Positions 27,487 to 35,394 of a stretch of DNA of 64,000 nt are shown here, piece after piece; the stretch's first letter is position 1; the number at the start of each line of letters is the position of its first letter. The notes under the pieces are model-generated. The model was not told where the DNA came from. It did not search any database and was given only the letters and a program-made list of their open reading frames with translations. The position numbers were made by a program, and so were the translations under genes. The stretch is taken from NCBI RefSeq assembly GCF_009650605.1, contig NZ_WAJT01000003.1, positions 447,684 through 511,683 of the forward strand, in the 5' to 3' direction. The DNA comes from Labrenzia sp. CE80. GTDB lineage: Bacteria > Pseudomonadota > Alphaproteobacteria > Rhizobiales > Stappiaceae.

Positions 27487-27921
27487 ATGACAATTCAAAC
27501 AGCCCAGATAGACCATCGAAAGCAGATCCCGCAGGTGCTTCAGGCTCTGGGAAATGTCTCGGCATCCTTCGCACAAAACGGGCTTGATCCGAAGCTGCAG
27601 CATCTGGTCGATTTGCGCGTTTCGCAGATCAATCAATGCGCCTTTTGCGTCAAGATGCACATCAAGGAAGCCCAGGATGCCGGCGAGACTTCCGAACGTC
27701 TGGAGCGCCTGGTGGTCTGGCGTCACGTGGCAGATTTCGACGCCAAGGAGAAAGCAGCTCTTGCTTGGGCGGAGGCTTTGACCGTGGTGGACCCTGATCG
27801 GGACTTCGGGCCTTTGCGTGCGGCACTCAGAGATTGTTTTGAGGAAGAGCAGATCAGTCTTCTGACGTCAGCAGTTGCCATGATAAATCTCTGGAACCGC
27901 ATTCAGATATCGAACTACTGA
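27487..27921 (+). CDS. Carboxymuconolactone decarboxylase/AhpD-family protein
   Basis: A 144-residue AhpD-like protein with the redox motif C51-x2-C54 and H58 (NQCAFCVKMH), typical of alkylhydroperoxidase-type CMD proteins. Genes of this family (with oxidoreductases and epimerases, called COE) sit beside ECF41 sigma factors and are their usual targets. The ATG at 27487 has GAGGTG 6 bases upstream. The sigma gene begins 1 base after its stop, so the two form an operon behind the ECF41-type promoter. The physiological substrate is unknown. Confidence 0.9.
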   Translation: MTIQTAQIDHRKQIPQVLQALGNVSASFAQNGLDPKLQHLVDLRVSQINQCAFCVKMHIKEAQDAGETSERLERLVVWRHVADFDAKEKAALAWAEALTVVDPDRDFGPLRAALRDCFEEEQISLLTSAVAMINLWNRIQISNY

Positions 27922-27922
27922 C

Positions 27923-28840
27923 ATGAATGATCGCATCAAACTCGATCAGTTTGAAATGGCCAGGCCCCGATTGTTGGGGCTGGCCTATCGGCTGCTCGGA
28001 TCCTGGGCGGATGCAGAAGATGCCGTTCAGGACACATTTTTAAAGTGGCAAGCTGTCGAGGCATCGGACATTCTAAATCCCGACGCCTGGCTCACCACGG
28101 CCTGCACCAACAGATGCCTCGATATTTTGAAATCTGCTGGCCGCAAGCGCGTGGACTATGTCGGCCCCTGGTTGCCGGAACCGCTTCAGACCGAAACCGT
28201 TGCCGGACCGGAAGAAAGCCATGAGCTGGCTGCGTCCCTGACGACAGCTTTTCTTCTCTTGCTGGAGCGGCTTAGTCCCAAAGAACGGGCGTCTTATCTC
28301 TTGCGGGAGGTCTTTGGACATTCCTATGCTGAGGTTTCGGATACCCTGAACTTGTCAGAAGCTGCTTGCCGGCAACTGGTCTCGCGGGCCCGGCGCGCGG
28401 TAGGCAAGGACGCCTCGCGCTATGTGCCGAGCCCGGAGCGTCAGGAAACCCTGTTGGCAGCGTTCCAGGAGGCGGTGTCGACAGGGTCAATGTCGTCTCT
28501 CAGCACGCTTTTGTCCGAAGACATCGAGTTGCACACAGACGGCGGCGGCAAGGTCCGGGCTGCATTGCGCGTTCTCTCTGGCCGGGAGACAATCGAGAAG
28601 TTTCTCCTTCATGTGCTGTGCAAGACGTGGCCTGGATATGAGCTGCAGAAGGCTGAGATCAACGGGCGGCAGGGCTTGATTGCATTCGAAAACGGCGAGA
28701 TCGTTGCGGTTCTGAGCGCAGAGTTCGCAGACGATGGCATGGCACGCCAGATCTTTATCACCCGCAATCCTGAAAAGCTGCGAACCCTGCGCCTGCGTGC
28801 GCACCATGAGATATCCAACGGTGGATTGAGCATCAATTGA
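27923..28840 (+). CDS. ECF41-group RNA polymerase sigma factor
   Basis: A 305-residue sigma factor with sigma2 (LLGLAYRLLGSWADAEDAVQ), sigma4 (YLLREVFGHSYAEVSDTL) and a C-terminal SnoaL-like extension. Diagnostic ECF41 motifs are present: WLP at residues 83-85 in the linker, DGGGK at 206-210 and NPEKL at 282-286 in place of NPDKL. In this group the C-terminal extension controls activity instead of a separate anti-sigma factor, and none is found here. It is preceded by its CMD partner and an exact ECF41 promoter, implying autoregulation. Confidence 0.93.
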   Translation: MNDRIKLDQFEMARPRLLGLAYRLLGSWADAEDAVQDTFLKWQAVEASDILNPDAWLTTACTNRCLDILKSAGRKRVDYVGPWLPEPLQTETVAGPEESHELAASLTTAFLLLLERLSPKERASYLLREVFGHSYAEVSDTLNLSEAACRQLVSRARRAVGKDASRYVPSPERQETLLAAFQEAVSTGSMSSLSTLLSEDIELHTDGGGKVRAALRVLSGRETIEKFLLHVLCKTWPGYELQKAEINGRQGLIAFENGEIVAVLSAEFADDGMARQIFITRNPEKLRTLRLRAHHEISNGGLSIN

Positions 28841-28872
28841 CCTCGATCGGTGAAGAGGCACACGGAACCAAG

Positions 28873-28892
28873 ATGTGTCGATATCGACACAT
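28873..28892. promoter_or_regulatory. Upstream activator site 1 of dctPQM (DctD candidate)
   Basis: ATGTGTCGATATCGACACAT is a perfect 20-bp palindrome centred about 143 bases before the predicted dctP transcription start. A second copy lies 33 bases further on. Confidence 0.72.
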
Positions 28893-28905
28893 TAATACTT
28901 TCTTT

Positions 28906-28925
28906 ACGTGTCGGTTTCGACCCAT
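28906..28925. promoter_or_regulatory. Upstream activator site 2 of dctPQM (DctD candidate)
   Basis: ACGTGTCGGTTTCGACCCAT matches site 1 at 16 of 20 positions. Centres are 33 bp apart, about three helical turns, so two activator dimers would sit on the same face of the DNA. Confidence 0.7.
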
Positions 28926-28997
28926 ATTCAGCGCCAAAGCGAAGCGGATATGACAAAGGATGGCGAATTTTCGGCAGAATTTTGGCTTTTTGCCTGG

Positions 28998-29014
28998 TTG
29001 GCATGAGCGTTGCT
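28998..29014 (+). promoter_or_regulatory. Sigma-54 promoter of dctPQM
   Basis: TTGGCATGAGCGTTGCT has the -24 GG (29000-29001) and -12 GC (29012-29013) with the required 10 bases between them. The predicted start is about 29025, 70 bases before the dctP ATG. Confidence 0.85.
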
Positions 29015-29094
29015 AATGTTGGGCCAGCGTGAAAACCGCGCTGCCGGATGCGTTCGTGTCCGGAGTGTCAGTAAAATGTCTGGGAGGACATTTC

Positions 29095-30102
29095 ATGAAA
29101 AAGTTCGTTTTGGCTGCCGCCGCAGCAGCCTCTTTTGCGTTCACTGGCGTTGCTCAGGCTGCCGATGAGTGTGCCGACGGCGAAATCGTCATCAAGTTCA
29201 GCCATGTTGTGTCCGCTCAGGGCCACCCCAAGGGTGAAATGGCTTCTGCACTCGCAGATCGCATCAACACCGAGATGGACGGCACCGCCTGCATGCAGGT
29301 TTTCCCGTCGTCTCAGCTGTTCGACGACAACAAGGTGATGGAAGCCCTGCTTCTGGGAGATGTGCAGCTGGCTGCTCCGTCCCTGTCGAAGTTTGAGTCC
29401 TATACGCTCAAGTATCGTATTTTCGACCTGCCATTCCTGTTTTCGAACATGGACGCAGTGACCACTTTCACCAAAGGTGAAAAGGGTCAGGAGCTTCTTG
29501 GCGCAATGTCCGAGTACGGCTTCGTTGGACTGGGTTATGTCTTCAACGGCTTGAAGCAGTTCTCCGCGAACAAGCCGCTCAACGTTCCGTCCGACGCTGC
29601 TGGTCTTAAGTTCCGCGTTCAGACATCCGATGTGGCTGTCGCCATGATCGAAGCCATGGGCGCAAACGCTCAGAAGCTGGCGTTCAAGGAAGTTTATGGT
29701 GCGCTTCAGACCGGTGTTGTTGATGGTCAGGAAAACACATGGTCGAACATCTACACCAAGAAGTTCTTCGAAGTGCAGGATGGCACAACCGAAACCAACC
29801 ACCAGCTCCTCACCTATCTTGCTGTGACGTCGCAGGAATGGCTCGACAGCCTGGAGCCGGGCGTACGTGACCAGTTCCTGAAGATCTTCACCGAGGTCAG
29901 TGATGAGTACAACGAGCGCGCTGCTTCGATCAACGAAGACAACAAGAAGCAGATCATGGATGCCGGTGGCGTTGTACGCAACCTGACACCTGAACAGCGC
30001 AACGAATGGGTCGAAACCATGAAGCCGGTTTGGGACCAGTTCCGCGATGATATCGGTCAGGACGTGATCGACGCAGCTGTTGCATCCAACAAGGCCAGCT
30101 AA
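29095..30102 (+). CDS. dctP: TRAP transporter substrate-binding protein, DctP type
   Basis: The periplasmic binding protein of a TRAP importer, 335 residues with signal peptide (ending GVAQAAD). Family features include IVIKFSHVVSAQGHPKGEMA, LPFLFSNMDAV, GLKFRVQTSDVAVAMIEAMGA and GVVDGQENTWSNIYTKKF, where the Arg binds the substrate carboxylate. Together with DctB/DctD and the sigma-54 promoter this points to C4-dicarboxylates (succinate, malate, fumarate). The ATG at 29095 has GGGAGGA upstream. A strong hairpin separates it from dctQ. Confidence 0.93.
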   Translation: MKKFVLAAAAAASFAFTGVAQAADECADGEIVIKFSHVVSAQGHPKGEMASALADRINTEMDGTACMQVFPSSQLFDDNKVMEALLLGDVQLAAPSLSKFESYTLKYRIFDLPFLFSNMDAVTTFTKGEKGQELLGAMSEYGFVGLGYVFNGLKQFSANKPLNVPSDAAGLKFRVQTSDVAVAMIEAMGANAQKLAFKEVYGALQTGVVDGQENTWSNIYTKKFFEVQDGTTETNHQLLTYLAVTSQEWLDSLEPGVRDQFLKIFTEVSDEYNERAASINEDNKKQIMDAGGVVRNLTPEQRNEWVETMKPVWDQFRDDIGQDVIDAAVASNKAS

Positions 30103-30124
30103 GCCTTAAGGATCGACCTTATGC

Positions 30125-30152
30125 CGAAGGGCCCGGATCTCCGGGCCCTTCG
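30125..30152 (+). terminator. Intercistronic hairpin between dctP and dctQ
   Basis: CGAAGGGCCCGG (30125-30136) pairs perfectly with CCGGGCCCTTCG (30141-30152) around ATCT. With no T run it is more likely an mRNA-stabilising or attenuating element that lets dctP be made in excess over the membrane subunits. Confidence 0.65.
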
Positions 30153-30225
30153 TTGCAAACGGATACCAAATTCAACAAATTGATGTCCATGGAGCCATCA
30201 GGCTGCAGGGTAGGGGGAGGCACTC

Positions 30226-30858
30226 ATGTCCCGTCTCGGGCGGTTCATCGACGCCGCAGAAGAAAATTTCATCGCGGCCATTCTGGCGCTGATGACACTC
30301 GTTACATTCAGCCAAGTCGTGGCGCGCTACGGATTTAATTCCGGCTGGGGCGGCGCGCTGGAGTTCACGCGCGTTCTCTTTGCGTGGCTGATTCTCTTTG
30401 GCATGAGCTATGGCATTAAGATCGGGGCCCATCTGGGCGTCGACGCGGTCATTCGCCTCTTGCCGAAACCCCTGTTCCGTATTGCCGCTCTGCTTGGCGC
30501 TGGATTGACGGTTCTTTATGCGGCGCTTCTGTTCGACGCCAGCTGGTTTGGAACGCTGTTCGGTCTTGAAAACAAGGGCTCCACCGGCGGCGCCTATGCC
30601 TATGTCGCGAAGTTCTACAAGCTGCCCATCGGCATGGAGGACCTTAAGTGGCCTCTATGGGTTCAGGAGACCTTTGAAGTGCGCGAGCGTGTCCCGCGCT
30701 GGATGCCTTATGTGATCTTGCCGATCGGCCTGGTTCTTCTGGGTTTCCGTGCTACCCAGGCCTTCTGGATGATCGTGACCGGACAGAAAGATTCCATGAT
30801 TGCAGCCCACGAAGCCGAAGAGCTTGTGGCTGAGAACAAAGATGCGTTGAAGGACTGA
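30226..30858 (+). CDS. dctQ: TRAP transporter small permease subunit
   Basis: The four-helix small membrane subunit, 210 residues, a little longer than usual. The family motif ARYGFNSGWGGALEFTRVLFAWLILFG is seen near residues 33-60. A hydrophilic insert between the third and fourth helices (about residues 115-160, GLENKGSTGGAYAYVAKFYK and on) explains the extra length. GGGGGAGG precedes the ATG. dctM follows after 5 bases. Confidence 0.92.
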   Translation: MSRLGRFIDAAEENFIAAILALMTLVTFSQVVARYGFNSGWGGALEFTRVLFAWLILFGMSYGIKIGAHLGVDAVIRLLPKPLFRIAALLGAGLTVLYAALLFDASWFGTLFGLENKGSTGGAYAYVAKFYKLPIGMEDLKWPLWVQETFEVRERVPRWMPYVILPIGLVLLGFRATQAFWMIVTGQKDSMIAAHEAEELVAENKDALKD

Positions 30859-30863
30859 GACCC

Positions 30864-32465
30864 ATGGAAACAGCCTTTCTTTTCATCTTCGTCTTCGGTT
30901 TCCTGTTTTTGGGCGTGCCGATTGCCGTTTCGCTGGGGCTGTCCGCAGTCCTCTACATAGCCCTGTTCAGCCATGACTCCATGAGTTCGGTGGCGGTGCA
31001 GCTGTTCAATGCCTCGCAGAACTTCACGCTGCTTGCGATCCCCTTCTTCATTCTGGCGTCGAGCTTCATGTCGACCGGCGGCGTGGCGCGGCGGATCATC
31101 CGCTTCTCCATTGCGACGGTCGGTTCGATCCGTGGTGGTCTGGCGATTGCGGCGGTCTTTGCCTGCATGATGTTTGCTGCGCTGTCCGGCTCTTCTCCGG
31201 CAACCGTGGTCGCGATCGGCACCATTGCCATCGCCGGCATGCGTCAGGCGGGATACACCAAGGACTTCGCGGCAGGCGTCATCGCCAATGCCGGTACGCT
31301 TGGCATCCTGATTCCACCATCCATCGTCATGGTCGTCTATGCCGCGGCAACCAACGTCTCCGTCGGCCGCATGTTCCTGGCCGGTGTCATTCCGGGCATT
31401 TTGGCCGGTCTGATGCTGATGACCGCGATCTATATCATGGCGCGCGTCAAGAACCTGCCGGCCCAGCCATGGCCCGGTTTCAAGGAGATCTGGGGCGCGC
31501 TGGCAGAAGCAGCCGTTGGCCTGTTCCTGATGGTGATCATTCTTGGCGGTATCTACGGCGGTATCTTCACACCGACGGAAGCGGCCGCTGTCGCGGCAGT
31601 CTATGCCTGTCTGATTGCGCTCTTCGTCTATCGCGACATGGGCCCGCTGACGGGCATCGCCTGGATCGAGGAAAGTGATGGCGCCCTGGGACTGACCGGC
31701 TTCAAGAGCTACCTTTACTCGATCGTCGCGGCCTTTGCGGTCTCCGGCCTGTTGGTTGCCTTCCAGGTGACGGCCACATTCTGGACCTTGTGGTTCTGGG
31801 TTGTCGTCGCAGCCGTGATGGTGGCCTATCCGATGCTGCGTGCCGGTCTTTCACCCGCGCAGCTGCCGGAAACCTATGCGAGGGGCGCAACGGCCTGGGG
31901 CCGGAACTTTGGCGTGATCGTTCTGAAGTTCTTCCCTGCGCTGTTCCATGCGGATACGAAGAAGGTCTTCTCGGACTCGGCCAAGACGACCATCATGTTG
32001 ATGTTCATCATCGTCAATGCGCTGTTGTTTGCCCACACGCTGACGGCGGAACAGATCCCTCAGGTGATCACCGACTGGATGGTCGAAGCCGGCTTCAACT
32101 GGTTCACGTTCTTGATTGCGGTCAACATCCTGTTGTTGATCGGTGGTCAGTTCATGGAGCCGTCCGGCTTGCTGTTGATCGTTGCACCGGTTGTTTTCCC
32201 GATCGGTATGGAGCTGGGCGTCGACCCGATCCATCTGGGCATCATCATGGTGGTGAACATGGAAATCGGCATGATCACACCGCCGATCGGCCTGAACCTG
32301 TTCGTGACATCGGGCATCACCGGCATGAGCCTGGTGCAGGTGGTCAAGGCCGCTGCGCCATTCGTTCTGGTGCTTCTCTTGTTCCTGGTCCTCGTCACTT
32401 ATGTACCGATCCTTTCGACCTGGTTGCCTTACAGCCTCATGGGTCCGGAGATCGTCATTCAATAG
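30864..32465 (+). CDS. dctM: TRAP transporter large permease subunit with extra two-helix insert
   Basis: The large membrane subunit that carries substrate by a sodium-driven elevator mechanism. Typical parts include GSSPATVVAIGTI, NAGTLGILIPPSI, FTPTEAAAVAAVYA and MITPPIGLNLFVTSGI. The 533-residue length is about 100 more than most DctM proteins. The extra sequence lies between residue about 259 (after VYRDM) and about 366, where the conserved core resumes, and contains two further hydrophobic segments (about 292-311 and 315-334). A clear terminator follows. Confidence 0.93.
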   Translation: METAFLFIFVFGFLFLGVPIAVSLGLSAVLYIALFSHDSMSSVAVQLFNASQNFTLLAIPFFILASSFMSTGGVARRIIRFSIATVGSIRGGLAIAAVFACMMFAALSGSSPATVVAIGTIAIAGMRQAGYTKDFAAGVIANAGTLGILIPPSIVMVVYAAATNVSVGRMFLAGVIPGILAGLMLMTAIYIMARVKNLPAQPWPGFKEIWGALAEAAVGLFLMVIILGGIYGGIFTPTEAAAVAAVYACLIALFVYRDMGPLTGIAWIEESDGALGLTGFKSYLYSIVAAFAVSGLLVAFQVTATFWTLWFWVVVAAVMVAYPMLRAGLSPAQLPETYARGATAWGRNFGVIVLKFFPALFHADTKKVFSDSAKTTIMLMFIIVNALLFAHTLTAEQIPQVITDWMVEAGFNWFTFLIAVNILLLIGGQFMEPSGLLLIVAPVVFPIGMELGVDPIHLGIIMVVNMEIGMITPPIGLNLFVTSGITGMSLVQVVKAAAPFVLVLLLFLVLVTYVPILSTWLPYSLMGPEIVIQ

Positions 32466-32490
32466 GCGGTGTCGCGGGCGCATCTGCAAT

Positions 32491-32518
32491 AAGGCCGGGG
32501 CATTGCTCCGGCCTTTTT
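32491..32518 (+). terminator. Intrinsic terminator of dctPQM
   Basis: AAGGCCGGGG (32491-32500) pairs with CTCCGGCCTT (32506-32515) around CATTG, with one G-T pair, followed by a T run. Confidence 0.9.
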
Positions 32519-32581
32519 CATTGAAGTCGCGCATGTTTTCATTAAGCCTTTGGCCCTGACCATGATGAGGAGGAACAGTCT

Positions 32582-32995
32582 GTGGCCCCGGAAATTGTTG
32601 AACGCTTGCCTGATCCGCAGACATATCTGGACCTGCGCGCGGCCGGTGGCCTGAGCAGCTATTCGCTGGAGGCCGCAAGGATGGGTCTTCCGAAGTCACT
32701 CCACTGCGTCGTTCTGGAGCTTGACGGCGAAGACATTGGCATGGGACGGATCGTCGGCGACGGCGCCCTCTCGGTGCAAATCGTCGACATCGTCGTTCGT
32801 CCTGAATATCACGGCAAGGGCTATGGCCGCCTGATTGTTCAGGCGCTCAGCGATTACATCGCCTCAAATATTCCCGATACCGCCTATGTGAACCTGCTCG
32901 CCGACGTGCCGGCAAACAGGCTCTACGAGAAATTCGGCTTTTGGGAAACCGCGCCCGCAACCATCGGCATGGCCTACAAGAAGGGCGGTGAATAG
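32582..32995 (+). CDS. GNAT-family N-acetyltransferase
   Basis: A 137-residue acetyltransferase with the acetyl-CoA loop VVRPEYHGKGYGRLIVQALSDYI and the late VNLLADVPANRLYEKFGFWETAP. The acceptor substrate is unknown. The GTG at 32582 has GAGGAGG about 6 to 10 bases upstream. It ends 2 bases short of the convergent citrate synthase gene and follows the dctM terminator, so it is a separate unit. Confidence 0.88.
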   Translation: MAPEIVERLPDPQTYLDLRAAGGLSSYSLEAARMGLPKSLHCVVLELDGEDIGMGRIVGDGALSVQIVDIVVRPEYHGKGYGRLIVQALSDYIASNIPDTAYVNLLADVPANRLYEKFGFWETAPATIGMAYKKGGE

Positions 32996-32997
32996 CC

Positions 32998-34107
32998 TCA
33001 AGCGTCAGGCTTCGGCCCGACGTAGCGTGAGGCCGGACGGATTAATTTGCCGGTCGCCTGCTGCTCCAGAACATGGGCGCACCATCCCGGTGTCCGGCCA
33101 ACTGCGAAGAGCGGCGTAAACAGGGACCGGTCGATCCCGACCGCATCCAGAAGCACGGCGGTGTAGAATTCCACATTCGTATCCAGCGCGCGATCCGGCT
33201 TGGCTTTGGCCAGCGCTGCAAGGGCGGCGCTTTCGACGGCTTCTGCCAGAACGAGCTTCGGATTGTCCTGGGGCAGTTTCCGCAGTCCGGCTTTCAACAC
33301 ATCAGCCCGGGGATCACGGGTGCGGTAGACCCGGTGGCCAAAGCCCATGAGGCGCTCGCCGGAGGACAGCTCCTGATCAACCCAGCTGGCGGCATTTTCG
33401 GGCCGACCCACGGCATCAAGCATGTCGAGCACCGGACCGGGCGCGCCGCCGTGAAGAGGTCCCTTCAAGGCGCCCATGGCGCCGATGACAGCATCGCGCA
33501 TGTCCGCCTGGGTTGACGCGATAACCCTTGCTGCAAAGGTCGAGGCATTGAGTCCGTGGTCGAGGATCGTAACCAGGTAGCGGTCGACGGCCTCGATGGC
33601 ATGGCCCGGCGCGGGGGTGTCCAAGAGCATCCGCAGCAGATCTTCAGCCGTGCGAAGGCCGGAATCCGGGGCAACCGGGGAAAGACCCTCCTTGATCCGC
33701 TGCGCCGCGGCCAGAAGAACGGGCATGGCACCCGAGATTGCCACGGCATCGGGGATTTGTGTTTCGTGAAGCGATAGTGCGCTCAGCCCGACGCGCATGC
33801 GTTCAAAGACTGTCAGGTCGGCTGGTGCTGCCTGCATGGCCGCAACGCTTCCAAAAGCTCGAACTCTTGCCGCGCCGAACACGCGCGGGAGATCTCCCGA
33901 TGGCAGGGATACGAGATCCTGCCAAAGATGCGCAATAGCGTCTTCGAAGGAAAGATGGCCTGCGAGCGCCTCGATGGGTTTCCCTCGCAGGAGGAGCTCG
34001 CCTTTGATACCGTCGACATCGCTGAGAACCGTATTCGCAACGATGACGCCTTCCAGTCCGGTGGCGTTGGCCGGGGTCAGCTCGGCGTGTTTCAGGGCTT
34101 TGGTCAT
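32998..34107 (-). CDS. Citrate synthase family protein
   Basis: A 369-residue short-type citrate or 2-methylcitrate synthase. Residues in the catalytic region are H219 in GPLHGGAPG, H258 in MGFGHRVYRTRDPRA and, at the position of the canonical aspartate, E313 in TNVEFYTA. DHGLNAST provides the oxaloacetate-binding His. The Asp-to-Glu change is conservative and may be a subfamily trait. The ATG at 34107 has AAGGAGC upstream. It diverges from a second, DNA-binding citrate synthase-like gene across 78 bases that contain a perfect inverted repeat. It is probably a secondary enzyme and not the main TCA GltA. Confidence 0.88.
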   Translation of the reverse strand: MTKALKHAELTPANATGLEGVIVANTVLSDVDGIKGELLLRGKPIEALAGHLSFEDAIAHLWQDLVSLPSGDLPRVFGAARVRAFGSVAAMQAAPADLTVFERMRVGLSALSLHETQIPDAVAISGAMPVLLAAAQRIKEGLSPVAPDSGLRTAEDLLRMLLDTPAPGHAIEAVDRYLVTILDHGLNASTFAARVIASTQADMRDAVIGAMGALKGPLHGGAPGPVLDMLDAVGRPENAASWVDQELSSGERLMGFGHRVYRTRDPRADVLKAGLRKLPQDNPKLVLAEAVESAALAALAKAKPDRALDTNVEFYTAVLLDAVGIDRSLFTPLFAVGRTPGWCAHVLEQQATGKLIRPASRYVGPKPDA

Positions 34108-34162
34108 GGGTACTGCTCCTTGATTTGGCAGCGACATAACCCGATCACGCTTGATATCGTCA

Positions 34163-34185
34163 ATATTGATAAATACTATCAATAT
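34163..34185. promoter_or_regulatory. Perfect inverted repeat in the divergent citrate synthase spacer
   Basis: ATATTGATA (34163-34171) and TATCAATAT (34177-34185) surround AATAC, and another TTGATA half-site lies at 34151. The right arm abuts the ATG at 34186. A MerR-type protein binding here could repress both genes. Confidence 0.65.
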
Positions 34186-35367
34186 ATGTCTACGCCGATC
34201 TATCTCTCCGCTCAGGAAGCCGCTGCCGAGTTGGGCGTTCGCCCGGCAACCCTCTATGCCTATGTCAGCCGTGGGTTGATCCAGTCCATTCCAGGGCCGG
34301 GGAAACAGAAGCGCTATGACGCTTCAGATGTACGGCGGCTCAAGATTGGCAAGGACACCGATGAGGGACGCAACGCGCCGGGTTTGTCGGGACACTCGGT
34401 GCTTGAAACGCGGTTGACGATGATCACGGACGAGGGCCCTCTTTATCGGGGCCTTCTCGCAACGGATCTGGCGCAAACATCGACCCTGGAAGCGGTCGCG
34501 ACCCTGCTCTGGGATTGCAGCGACGACCCTTTCGCTGAAGCGCCGGACGTCAGGCTTCCTGCGGTTCCGGAGGGGCTCGGCCCTGTCGATCGGTTGATGG
34601 CGGCCTGTGCCGTCTGGCCTGCCTCTGATCGCGCCGCCTATACGCTGTCACCGCAACTTTTGCGCAAGAAAGGTGCTCAGCTTTTGCGTTACGGTGTGGC
34701 GGTTCTGCTGCAGACGGAGCCGCAAACAGCACCAATCCATGTCCAGTTCGCAGACGCCTGGCAGATCTCGGGCGCAGGCCAGGAGGTCTTGCGTGCCGCT
34801 CTGGTCCTAGCGGCCGATCATGAACTCAACACCAGCGCTTTTGCTGTACGCTGCGCTGCCTCGACCCGCGCACCGCTGCATGCAGCCTTGTTGTCTGGCA
34901 TCGGCGCGTTTTCCGGTCCTCGTCACGGCGCCGCCTCGGATCGCGCAAGAGCCTGGCTGGCTGAAATCTCTGAAGAGCGAGATATTGAAACCGTTCTTGG
35001 CGGACGGTTGGCAAGGGGGGAGGAACTGCCTGGCTTTGGCCACGGCGTTTATACCGGCAGAGATCCTAGGGCTGACGGCTTGTTGCGAATTCTCAAAGAG
35101 TCTGCGGGCGGGCATCCCTTCTCCAGGCTCTTGCCGGAGATCGTTCAGACTGCTGACGATCTCTTCGGAGTGCGTCCCAACATCGATTTTGCCCTAGCGG
35201 CAGCACAACGCACGTTGGGCCTGCCTGAAGACGCCGGCAAGATCCTCTTTTGCGCAGGCAGGATTGTCGGTTGGATCGCTCATGCCCTGGAACAATATGC
35301 CTCTGCCGAACAGATCAGGCCGCGCGCGACCTACGTTGGTGAGCGCCCGCAGAGAGAGTTCTTTTAA
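34186..35367 (+). CDS. MerR-type helix-turn-helix fused to a citrate synthase domain
   Basis: A 393-residue fusion. Residues 5-55 are a MerR/excisionase-like winged helix (YLSAQEAAAELGVRPATLYA and RYDASDVRRL). The rest is a citrate synthase fold with H247 in GPRHGAA, H286 in GFGHGVYTGRDPRA and D334 in NIDF, so the catalytic triad is kept. HTH-citrate synthase fusions are known as annotated proteins in alphaproteobacteria, but I know of no established function. It diverges from a plain citrate synthase, and the repeat at 34163-34185 is a natural operator. No ribosome site precedes the ATG, which suggests a leaderless message. Confidence 0.85.
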   Translation: MSTPIYLSAQEAAAELGVRPATLYAYVSRGLIQSIPGPGKQKRYDASDVRRLKIGKDTDEGRNAPGLSGHSVLETRLTMITDEGPLYRGLLATDLAQTSTLEAVATLLWDCSDDPFAEAPDVRLPAVPEGLGPVDRLMAACAVWPASDRAAYTLSPQLLRKKGAQLLRYGVAVLLQTEPQTAPIHVQFADAWQISGAGQEVLRAALVLAADHELNTSAFAVRCAASTRAPLHAALLSGIGAFSGPRHGAASDRARAWLAEISEERDIETVLGGRLARGEELPGFGHGVYTGRDPRADGLLRILKESAGGHPFSRLLPEIVQTADDLFGVRPNIDFALAAAQRTLGLPEDAGKILFCAGRIVGWIAHALEQYASAEQIRPRATYVGERPQREFF

Positions 35368-35394
35368 ACCGCAAGCGTGCCCAGAGTTCGAAGG

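Noticed and set aside
34186..35367. Possibility that the MerR-citrate synthase is two genes joined by a sequencing error
   Set aside because: The frame is continuous, the linker is short and natural, and such fusions are known in alphaproteobacteria.
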